From Clavelina lepadiformis (Eukaryota; Chordata; Ascidiacea; Aplousobranchia; Clavelinidae): DNA of 64,000 nt. Positions 24,976-36,700 of this stretch are shown in pieces (position 1 is the stretch's first letter; each line of letters starts with the position of its first letter). A model generated the notes under the pieces. The model was not told the DNA's origin and did no database searches. It was given only the letters and a program-made list of their open reading frames with translations. The position numbers and the translations under genes were made by a program. The DNA is taken from NCBI RefSeq assembly GCF_947623445.1, contig NC_135248.1, positions 5,456,977-5,520,976 on the forward strand, in the 5' to 3' direction.

Positions 24976-26860
24976 GGGAAAATCTTTTCGGGTGAATTTT
25001 TGTACGTTTTTAAACCAAGTTTAGATTTTATACTCAACAAATTATGTCGCTATTTATCCCAGATTTTAAGTAAGATAAACGTTTAAAAATAGAAAAAAAT
25101 AGAAAAAAATAGAAAAATTTTATGGCATATACTTATAGTAACTTGCCAGACAAAAAATAAATGCTCTAAAACCATAAAAAACCATAAATGCTCTTTGTGA
25201 GTAACAATGAAAGTTTAGCCACACTAAAATTTTTAGTAGTGTAAAACAATTTCGTGGTTAAATCTAAAAGCTAAATCTTAATCTAAAAGTGTTTCCAGTT
25301 AGTTTAAAAAGACGAAGCAAAAGTCACTCTAAACAAGGTGCATTATTGAGATTTACAAAATAAAACACCAAGTTGACCCAACAATTATTATTATCAATGG
25401 ACAACATACTTTGCAGTAGGAATAAAAAAATTTAAACCGTTTACAGAATAATTTTTATTGACTATATACACATAGAAATACATAAGTTAACTTATTTTTT
25501 AAATATTCCATCCTGCAATTATTCAAGTGAAAAATATTGGTATAACTAACTGCACTGTCTTCTTAAACTAAGTTCAAAGCAAGGCGAAAATGACCTATGC
25601 TTCTTGTACTGTTTTATATAGAAAGATTATATACAGAAGTTAACATTCTCAAACAGAAATTCTTGAATAAAGACTTCACAAAGACAGTCCAATTACAAGG
25701 ATTCCACAGCCTTACCGGTACTAGAAATGGATACAAGCACAGTACACAAAAAATGTCAAAAATGAACGCAAGCTTAGTTTTACTGAGTACCACATATAAC
25801 AATTCTTATTAAGTTGAAACTGTGTGGTGCAATATTGCATAAATTAAATTTTATTGTAAACAATATAGGGGTGTGTTTCAAAATCAATATTGTGACGGAC
25901 GGAGAAACTTCTACATTTATGCAAGATTTACCAAAAAAGTTGAAACAAATAATACAATGTTTTGAGGTTATTTTATGCTGGCATGACCAAGCTTCATACC
26001 CACATGACATATTTTCAAAAACAAAAATTTTATAAGATATTTTTATTTTGTGACGAACGGAAGGGATAAAATCTCATGTTTGTACTGGTGCAAACATTGC
26101 TCAACCGCAAACATTTTATCTCAACCGCAACTAGAAATAAGCATTTTTACCCTAAATCCTCTAGATACTATCCTTATGTCATTAACCATGTACAGTATTT
26201 TGCATTGTGTGTTGCACATATTTTATGACAACCCGCTAAATGCAAAGACATTTTGTGACAGACGGAGAAAAAAGTTATTTGGATAAAAACAAAGTGATAG
26301 TCAACTTTTTGCATGTTCTTAAGTTATAATTTTTACTTAAGGGCCAATAAGTATCATTTATCAGCTCATTTTTTATAAAATATTATACAAACAGTAGTTA
26401 TTCAATTCTTGCAAATGAAACAAAATGAACAATAAGTTCAAAACACAACTAACTACAACACTCAAGTACTTCAGTCAATAGTTTTTCAAATTACATGGAG
26501 TAATTAAAAAAGTTTGCAGCATGTGTTTTTGTCGTGGCTTTACTCATAAAAAAATCCAAACAAAACGAAAAAGAGTAAGGAACTATACACTTAACCGAAA
26601 CAACTACAAAACCAACAAACCACTGAAAGCAAAAATAGGCAATTCTTGCAAGAATTTATTACAACACACAATTTGCCCCCTTAAACACATTTTCAGTAGA
26701 AATAATCAGAATCAGCATCAGAAATAATGCATTTTCAGTGAAGCTTTTTTTTTTTTTTGTCATAGGCTTCTGAACCACTAATGTCAACTAAAACTTTTTC
26801 AGGATAGCAACGACCACTAATTTTCTTCCACGTATAGTATGGAATATTATCTATGCAATG
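24976..26860. other. upstream region of SLC28 copy 1, with repeated motifs
   Basis: No supported gene. The stretch holds a short run of (AGAAAAAAAT)-like units near 25088-25117 and three copies of a GTGACGGACGGAGAAA-like motif (25891, 26048, 26253), listed separately. Confidence 0.45.
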
Positions 26861-27824
26861 AATATCAACAAAATTTACATCTGGAACATAGTTCTTGGGC
26901 ACAAATTTTTTTCATTTGATTGCAAGTTACAGCATTTAACAAAAGGTGGCATTTGGATGGAAGAGAAATTAAATTGTTTGTTAAGTTTTATAAACCTGTA
27001 CAGAGTGGAAAATTTTATGTTGTTAATTGAGTCATCTGAAGAATCCTGCATGAGTGAAGTGAGCGCTCGAATTGTCCACATTAAGTAATCATTTTGTTTG
27101 AATACTTTTTCACCATAAACTTGGTTATTTTGACCACGTAACACATACATCAGGTCGCTGCAAAAATTCACAAATTGCATCTGCAGTAGCTTCTTGGTTC
27201 ACAATTTTTGGTCTCCCTGGTCCACCACTACTACGTATAGGGGGCACAAACTTACAATTCAAGGACCTTGCAAATTGAGTAACTGCTTCAACCTGTTTTG
27301 TTGGGCTTGGTGGAAGAGTGTTTTTCAATTTATTTACAGATCTATTTAAGGAAGAGCGACTTTTACATCATTTATTGATTTTTACAACTAAATTTCTTTT
27401 TTTCTGACTGTAGCTTAGTTTTTTTTTTATTTCACAGTCTTTCTTCAGATAATTTTTTCTTGCTTCACTGTCATGTTTTAATGCTTCTCGCTGTTTCTGT
27501 TTTCTTTCTCTGTCTTTTTTTCTAATTTCTTCCATGTTCTATTAACTATTATTTCTAGACTTTTGTTTCCTTTCTTTGGCAGACATGGCTGTTTGCCCAG
27601 CTTTTACCAAAAATATAGTTTATGTATTAAAATGACATTTTGTGACGGACGCAGAATAATTTCAAACGATATTATTTCTACCTGAAACTAGGAAAGGTCT
27701 AATAAAAGGCATTCTGTTAATTGACAGCACCAATACAGCTGGTTTTTCAATACATTTACTTTTAACAACAAACATAAATCGACAGAAAAAACTTAATCCA
27801 TTTCTTTGTGACGGACGGAGAAAA
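25891..27824 (+). repeat. five dispersed copies of a TTTGTGACGGACGGAGAAA motif
   Basis: Same-orientation copies occur at 25891-25908, 26048-26066 (TGACGAACGG variant), 26253-26270 (ACAGACGG variant), 27641-27656 (GACGCAGAAT variant) and 27806-27824. Three lie on one side and two on the other of the decayed ORF at 26.87-27.59 kb. The bracketing suggests subterminal repeats of the element that carried the ORF. I cannot define its ends. Confidence 0.6.
26875..27586 (-). pseudogene. decayed transposon-associated basic protein ORF
   Basis: Reading the minus strand from an ATG at 27586 gives MSAKERKQKSRNN, then two stops. A strongly basic coiled segment follows (EEIRKKDRERKQKQREALKH), then a stop and LKNTLPPSPTKQVEAVTQFA. 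After GGPGRPKIV... RPDV the frame shifts by one base and continues as NQVYGEKVFKQNDYLMWTIR. I recall multi-copy uncharacterised invertebrate proteins with this order (basic KER-rich start, LP-SPTKQ, RPD...QVY, YL-TIR), usually in repetitive DNA, but the family has no function I can name. Three nonsense sites and at least one frameshift make this copy dead. Confidence 0.6.
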
Positions 27825-28577
27825 TATTTAAACGATGATAATCTAAGTCATTTAAGAAATTTCTACTAAACTGCAATAAGCTTTTTGATGATCTAGAGAT
27901 AACCTAAAACTCTATTAAAATTCCTGACCCTGCCTTCAAAAGTACAATTTTTATACCAGTTTTAAAATGGGGTTAAAATAGAAGAAAAAAAAACCCTTTA
28001 ACTTGCGGTTACTAGCAATGCAAAAGTTACAATATAAAATAGACAGCAGCTTTAAATTGTTTAACTTCAAGCCTTCCATGACTCATATTAAGCAAAATTT
28101 CAACATGATTCCATAGTTAAAAAATTCAGTTAAATGGTACATCATTTTGAAACATACCCATAGCCTACCTGGTCTGTAAGATAAAATCAAACAGTTTACA
28201 ATTATGCCCATTTTGTTCTGGTCATTGTGATGTAAAAATGTTGCATGACTCAGTGCAATTTTTTCGATCTAAAAACTTGTGTTTCTGATGAGTTTGTATA
28301 TATTCTTTCTTGTTTGTAACCTTGTAAGTTTTTCCTGAATCAGAGGGCTATGTACGAGGTTTTCAAGTGGAAAAATTATACTACGTCATATGACATTTTT
28401 ACATCATAATTCCTGGAACAAATTTGGCACAACACCAGCAAAACAATAGAAGTTTTTATTATACATACCATGTGAGCTGTATATATTTGCGTGCTGTGGT
28501 TTTAAAATGCTGTGCAAAGCCAAACTTGTGTTTGTGCCACAGATAATTTGGAGGTAATCATTTCCATTAGTTTAGAT

Positions 28578-28919
28578 CAGGGGTCGGCAACCTACGGCCC
28601 GCGGGCCGGATCCGGCCCGCCATGCGAAATCGTCCGGCCCGAGACATATTAATTAGTTATCACAAGAATACGGCCCGCCGTGTCTTATTGAGTTTCAAAC
28701 TGTAGTGTTAGCATTTAGCAATTATAGTATTAATGAAAATTCCGGCCCGCCAAAGAGTTGTACGCTCGACATTTGGCCCGTGACTAGCAAAAGGTTGCCG
28801 ACCCCTGATTTAAGGGTAAGATATTCGCGTTTCAGAAAAGCTGTCCCGGCAGTTACGGCCCGCCAGTATATTTTATTTTATCAAATTGGCCCGCGGCTCA
28901 AAAAGGTTGCCGACCCCTG
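28578..28919. mobile_element. hAT-type MITE with perfect 8-bp target duplication
   Basis: The element starts CAGGGGTCGGCAACC and ends with the inverse GGTTGCCGACCCCTG. Both sides are flanked by GTTTAGAT (28570-28577 and 28920-28927), an exact 8-bp duplication as made by hAT transposases. The interior is built of repeated CGGCCCGCC blocks. A second, complete right terminus (GGTTGCCGACCCCTG) lies inside at 28793-28807, so the element is composite: either a 230-bp unit with an added second end, or the product of a nested insertion. Confidence 0.92.
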
Positions 28920-28927
28920 GTTTAGAT

Positions 28928-30750
28928 GCATCCAATGCTAACCGTTTTCTGAAGATTTTAAAAGCCCCTTAGCTTCCTAGTTGCGGTATAGGAATTTGTC
29001 TTTTTAACTAATGCGCGATATGAGGCGCCAAAAACAGAGATAAATGTTGGGACGGACTTTTCTAATCGGTTTCGGGTTCGGGCTAAAGTTAGAGAAAGTG
29101 TTCGGGTTGAATTGAGACCTTGTGTGCGTTCAATCATTTCTTTTACGATTTGAAAAGTTTGATGCAATATAATATTACAAAAAGCTATGATAGTTTACAA
29201 TATTATTATTAACATTGTTTGCAAATTATTTTGTGGGATATATATGAATTTAACTTTCGTTTTTTTCGAGCCTAATTTGTGTTTCAAAAGTAAATGTCGG
29301 ATTTTGGCCTTAAACACTGCTGAACTCTTTGCATTTCTGCGTCAGAATGGAGAAGTATGAGTATATTCATTATACTTTTTGATTTTACATATTCTATTAC
29401 ATAACCTATCATGGCCGTGCTAACGTATACGATTATCACAGCACGTTATTATAGTAGCATCTTGCATGTTGTAAGCGTTTGGGGTTACCTTAGTCATTAA
29501 TTGTTATTATTTAGTTTATAGCCTATGCATGATCTTTTACAGTTGGCCTATTATTCTGGAACGGTTAGCACTGTATAGGTTTACTTTTCCTGTCGTCCAG
29601 ATCAAAGCGAAAAAAAATGATAAGACACACACTGTTACGACAAATGTTTTGCTAAGATAGTGTCTTTCTTATTATTACACGCTGTCTTTAGATAGGAACG
29701 TTTGTGTATTATATGGTCATGACGTGCAAATTAGACATTTACAGTATACGTGTAGTTTTTGAGGATGTTTGTCTATCGGCCAAACGGTATCCACGTATGG
29801 TTCTCAAAAATTGTGTTTTGCATCGATAAATCGGTGTTCATTTTTATGACGTGTTTTACCTGTGGAGTTTACATTCCCTTTAAGCATTATCGCTTGAAAC
29901 TGTGGTATGTTTATCGTCACTACACGTTTGCGTCCTCTATATTAGCCTTTGCGCTGAGCGTTGATTAATTACTGCGGTTTCCGACTCATGTAGCGATTAT
30001 TTTTGGTATGGTTAGTCTAGATTGGACAGACTGAGAGGTAGTTCTTTGTCCTGTGCTGTGCTGGTAAGCGACTTATGCTCCTGCATGCTGTACCGATTAA
30101 CTAATAGTGGCATTTTACTGCGTTTTTAGCAAAATAGTATTTGCTACGTTGCGTTGAGTCGTAAAAAGAGATAAAAAAAACCTGGCAAGATGGAAGCAAT
30201 TTTCCGGTTACACGACCCACTCCACGTAGCGATCAGGCGCTTTAATTTGCGGTTGTGCACATAACCTGGGCCCTATGACCTACTTTCTTCACTCTTTGGT
30301 AGACCTACTATATACCTAAATAAATTCTCTTCAAATTACGCTAAGGAGATGTTTTAATAAAAAAATATAATTATCAACAAGCTTTTAAATAACATCTCAA
30401 GAATTTTTTTACGTAATCTATAGATTTCAAAAGACCGGAACGATTTATCGATATTGCATGCAGCAAGCTTTTTACAAACGTCTTCAGAGCAAATACTTAT
30501 ACTATTAAAACTTTAAAGCGAACATCATATGTCATCAATTGAGCCTTGATTACAAATTGTATTGCGAAAGATAGCATTTAATAGTATTTAAAGTAATATT
30601 GAAAGGTTAAATTAGGTTATATAGATATTAAATATTAGATATCTTACTTTTTATGGAAAATATAAACGTAAGAAGTAATTTGCTTTACACGTCTTGATAT
30701 ATAGTTTAAGCTGAATAAAGAGAATGCTATATCATTCTTCATGTGTTTAC
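28928..30750. other. intergenic stretch downstream of SLC28 copy 2
   Basis: No supported gene. I searched here for the short last exon of copy 2 (a CCN...NWT-type tail as in copies 1 and 3) and did not find one. Confidence 0.45.
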
Positions 30751-33700
30751 TTACAATGTGGGCAAGCAACACTGGTGGAGACGTCCGGGTTCAGCATAAG
30801 TCCAATTCGTAGTGGCCAGCATTCCATCGCAAATGATAGGTCGGGGCACGTACAAGAAACCTATAAAAAAAAACAAAAGATGTAAAGAAATCGCCAAAGC
30901 TGTAAGATAATCTCTAATAACATTTTCTCAGCATGATGTTAACTCACCGGCGATACAAGCGTTCAAGATGCTGACGAAAACCCCCGCAACTAGAGCTCGA
31001 AGCACGATTTTTGTCATTTCACTTTGTCTCGATTCAACCATACTACCTTTTTATGTAAGAAAGTGATTATTTGAAACTGAATTTTGATGAATCACAACTT
31101 TAACTTTTTACAATTAACTTTTCTATTTAACAGTTTGAGGCTTGTTATTACCATGTCACAGCGAGAGTCATTGCAAGCATTATGTCTTTCAATATTTCTT
31201 AAAAATAGTATTACTTCTTTTGGTAAACCAACAATTGGTAAAAATCCATGTACCTAAACCTCCCAGCATAATACCGACGGAACCAAAGTTGGCAAAACCA
31301 CACAAAGCATAGGTGACAATGGCTTCCGTATGTTCATCGACCCAGTTGACCACCCCAGTGTCCGGTTGTATCTTTGGTACAATGCCACTGTCCCTCAACT
31401 TGATCATTTCAGCCAGGGATTGGTATGCAATAAACTCATTTAAGAAAATTTTCTTTCCAATGAGTTCCCCAGCCTGTATGCATGAAATAGATTTTTAATT
31501 TGTTAGTTTAAGTACAAAACAGTTAAAACGCATGTAAAAAATCATTTTGTTTTTCGTGATATGAAATTGTTTGTTTTCGTTATTTGCCGCTTATATTGGA
31601 TTTTCTTAATTGACAAACTGTTTAAAATTACAAACTATTGCAGCAAATTTTAAATTGTAAATGTGTTAAAACTGAATAAAGCTCATCACTTGTACATCAT
31701 CAATTTTCATGAAGTAGACAGGTATCGATAGAAATTGCAAGAACTTACTTTAAAACAATCTTGCCAATCAACTCCCATAAGAAATGACACAGGCATGAAG
31801 ATATACGAGCAAATGACCTATATTAAAGGGAGGTTTTCTCATTAATGACATTTTTGTATGCAATTTATGAAATTAATCATGGGCGTTTTATTTGAGCTAT
31901 ATCGGAACTGCATTACGTACACCATTAACAACAAACTAATTTGAACAAAAATAAATTAAAACTTAGTTTTCCAATTATTATAGATTTACACAAAAAGAGA
32001 AAAAATAAAAACATGAACCTCAAAGCTAAGTTGCGGGTAATCTACTAAACCACCAAACCAGTTTAAAAATCCATTGACAGCAGCTAGTAAGGATAAAAAT
32101 GCGATGAGATTTCCACCGATATTGAGGATTAACGGGATTGCTTGCGACGCCCCAACAAAAGCGGCCTCAAGGATATTGTGTTGGTCACTAAAACGCAATC
32201 ACAAATAAAAGCTTTATTTACTGCTGCAGCTGATGTTGTGCAATTACGCAATCTGTGTTTAATGGTTGGCGATTTTACGCAATCGTAGTAAATGCTTTAA
32301 GATAAAAGTTCCGTTACCTTACACATTGCAATGCATACTTTTGACATAGGCTACCATTTGAACATATATTTTTTTAAATTGTAGTCTTGTCTGCGTCTGA
32401 CATCAGAAAACAAAACTTTGTATATGGGTGAAGTTAAGTAACTTATATGTGTTACTTACGTGTTTCTAAGAGCTAATCCCTCACAATTCAAAAACTTTGA
32501 TTGTTTTGTCTCAGGATAAACAAGTTTTGAAACGGCAAGAGCGCAAGGTGCCGCCATAACGCATGCAGTGATGACGTAAAGTGGCTGAATCTATCAAATA
32601 TGAGAAATGAATCATGTTGCATAAATTAATTACGTACGTTGCGTATGTTTATGCCGTTAAAGCACATCAAAGCACGCGTCCAGTTGTTTGTGTAATGTGA
32701 ATGTCAGAGAGTGCATGAAGGAAAGCAGCAGAAACATTTCATCTTTAGCGCTACCGGTCAATTTTTTCTGCCACTACAAGGCGCTTACGGTGGTGAAAAT
32801 AGAAAAATGTTTGTCTTTTGTTTATTTTTCTCTGGAACAGGGTTATGCTATCATTCATGCAAACGTCTCAGACATTAATTGATTGGATAAACAATAAGCT
32901 TCGCAAAAGTCTTGTTATCGAGTGCTATGAAGCATCAGGTTATTTGATCCGTGACTAAAACACTTAGCAATATTAACCCTTATTAGCACAGGGATTTTAG
33001 GTAACTTAATCGGCACATATGTTGACAAATTGTCAACATGGCATTTCCTTGTGTTTGTCGATACAAATGCGCTGGTCTCAAAGTGAAGTTGTTATTTTAG
33101 ATGATTTGATGTTGATAAAACTTTAACAAAACAATCATTAATCCTAATTGGGAGGTCTGCTTGCTACCCATAACATAGTTTTAGCTTACTAGTTCTCAGA
33201 TGAAATGCAAGAAAATCTTAACGAGCGAAGTTTTGCTACATGTTTTTCAAACACAAAAACGAAGAAACGTGGAGCACTACAACAAATTGTTCAGCATTCC
33301 AAGCATTATTTGTTCTTCTGAACTTTTCTGTGTCGTGGGTAAACCCGTCGGCTATAAGTGACACATGCAGATCGAGTATGATCTGCACATCTGTAGCATC
33401 TTCCCCGTTTGATACCTTGAACTGCGCGATTGAAAGTGCTTGAAGTAGCAGCATCAACTTTTCGGCAAGTAGTTTAGTTTCTCCCGCCAATTTTCTTTGG
33501 ATGACATATGGTTGAGTAAGCTGAAAGCTAAGGTTTTTGAGAAAATCTGTTTTTTTGTTACTTTTCCAATTGCCTCTTATTATGAGAAATGCGTTGTTAC
33601 TGGCAACATTTATCAAATTTTAATTATTAACCATTGGCCAACGATTTGTTTTCCTCAAGCAATTGAATTCTTCACAGTTTTCATCAAGAGTGTCAACTCC

Positions 33701-36700
33701 ACCTTTATGTTTGTTGTAATCCATGATAACTGCAGGTTTCCTGTGAGTTTCAGTGATGGAAACAGAAGAGTGTGAAGAAGACATCATGAGGACATTCCTG
33801 TTTCGTTTTGGTACATATGACAATAGCAGAATGTTGTTCAAATGGTCATACAACGCTTCAGTACTTTCCACCTCTTTTCCCCTCGCTGATTTGAGCTGCG
33901 ATGGAACTTCACTGCTATTAGCCATTACTGTTCCTACCAATGTAAGCTTTTGAAGCAAGAGACTGCAAACAAGACCAAGATATGTAAAATATCTGTCAAT
34001 GTATATGTCACGACCAGTACCAAAGTAAACAAAACACAGGTTCATCACTATATCTTTTGCAAGATTTCTGTGAGGAGCCGAGTCGGATTCTTTTCCGGAA
34101 TAAATAATGCCATTTAGAGCAAAACCTGATGTGGCTTCACACAGCCAGAAGAACTTCACACCATATTTCCTTGGTTTCAATGGCATGTATGTTCTTCCAG
34201 GAATTTTCCCTCGATATCCGACCAGTTGTTCATCCACAGTCAATGATTCCCTAGGAATGTAGACGTTGCGCAGAGCTTGTAAGAGCTAGTTAGAGCTAAG
34301 GCAAACGTTTCCGACACAACTGCGTAGACAATATTTTTCTTCTGAGTTATATCAACTGGAAATCTAACTCCTTCTAGTCAGACAGTGATTCTCTAATAAC
34401 ACGTGCAACTCTCCTGTAAGTCCCCGGTTATCACTTTGTGATAATAGCTAACTACTATGTAGTGACTTTACATTCCAAACTCCTATTGTTTCTGATTGCT
34501 GACATTTTGTCAACAGATGTGCCGATTAAGTTAAAATGCAAATAACTCATTGTGGAAACAATTTAACGTTTTGAAATCGCTACAGCAGTAAGCGATTCAG
34601 AAGTTCTCCATCGTCACAGGATGTTGCTGAGCTAGTGCATAAGGTACGAGAGCAATGTCACACAAAAAATCAATTTTGACAAAATGTCAACGCATGTGCT
34701 GATAAGGGTTAACACATGGAGTATAAGTATAATGTCCTACCCCAAACGAAATGTAAGCGCCCAACACACTCCCGGCAATGGTACCAAACCCCGCGGTCAT
34801 GACAGCATGTAACTCAGAAGTAGTAAGATCCTCAAGGTATGGTCGAATGAGCAGAGGGGATTCCGTTTGACCGACGAAAATATTTCCTGAAACGTTTCTT
34901 GCATGAATCAATACTACTATAGAGAGTGATTACTTCACAATAAGTAGGTCACGCAGTCTGTTGTTAAAGATAGGCGTTTAGGTTAGAGAAGAAAACATAT
35001 TATAACATCTAAGTTAAGTAAAAAATAAACTTTGAAAATAGCTTTCAACGCATGATTTTTCCGATGAAATAGTGGCAGCCATTACTATAATGACTTTGAT
35101 AATATTTGTAACATTTTTGTTTTTTTTGATGCACCAACTTCATATCACCTGCTGCTACCATAGATTCAGTCGCCGATGTGTTAAGGGAAATTTGCATGAG
35201 CCATGCTAATTTTAAAATGATCCATTGCATGGCACCCAAGTAGTACAGAATGGATATAAAGGAGCTGAAGTATAGCACTAGCGGGAGAACCTAAAAGGTT
35301 TGACAATAACAAACACCAAATTAGCATATTCCTATGCAACACGATGCTTAGTAATTGCAGCAATTTAAGCTGGATTTCAATTAATTGGAATAATAATGAG
35401 GTTTAAATATTTCGTTATAATGGACTAAAATTAAATATGACAACAATATTGCTTGACGGTCGTCATAATATTACAGTAACTAAATTTAATAATAAATTAT
35501 CTTTTCATATTTAAAACTAAAGAGTAACTTATAGCGATTATGCTTTTGTTGTAAGAATAAGATGAAAAATGCTTTAATTTTTCTAACAGTTTTATTGAGC
35601 ACAAATATTATAAGGACAGACCTCACTGGGAGAGATACATTGTATTGATTTTGATTTATTTTTCGCAATTGTTTAATTTTTTTGCTCAGATGTACGGCTT
35701 ATGACTAACTTTAAAGGCAAAGTAATGATCAGCGAAGCTAGCGCCAAACACAAACGCTGCAGCAACATCGACGTAATTGATGAAAGTTTCCACGAGATGT
35801 CCAAGCCAGTTAAACGCATCAAAGCCTGCTTGTGTTCGTAAAACGAACAAACCCAAGCATATCTGGATTAACAAACCCCAAAGTACAGGACGCCAGACCA
35901 CCTGAAAAGTGATAAAGCTAAAAGATCAAGGTACGTTTGGTCAAGACCGAAACCTATACACAATAAACCACGCAGGCATTACAAAGCAAGCTTCCTTTAG
36001 TACTATAACTACTTACTTTGTCCGGATACTTTGAGGTTATAAACAGGCCAAAGAGAACAACAAGGTAGCCTAAGCCGGAAATAATTTGGCGTGGTCGTTT
36101 TGATGTGTCTACTGCTATCCAGATGATCAAACACACGAACAAAAATGCAATAAACAACCTAAATTACGATGACTCATTAAGGCGAAAAGTTTTTCTCTTA
36201 TTAAGTGAAAAATTAGGGTTACTGGAAAAGTTTTTATTTTTAATACAAACTTTAATTAGTTTTTTTTTGATCTTTTCTTTATGGCATATCACGCACCGTA
36301 TAATAATCTCTGTCTTTTGGTAGTAAAATGTGCTGTAGGCTAATTTTTAAAACCTTCCACATTTTGATAGAAAAGGGACATACAATGAAGACAAGTAAGA
36401 CAGCAAAAGAAAAATTTTTTTCTTGTATTGCAAAAGAATTATGTAAATCTTTATAATTAGGCATTGTCATATTCATTTTATAAACATTTTTTTGTAAATG
36501 GTTAAGAAACTATTACCTACATAAATACATAGGTGCAAAATGGTATTACAAAAACCTCTTTTGGCTAATGAAATTTAGTTTTGATACAATTTTCTTCTAA
36601 TGATTATTTTTATGTTATATACAAGTTGTTATCTACCGTACTTATATTTGACTGCAATATCAACCACGTTTCAGAGATTACGAAAAACAGATCTAAGATT

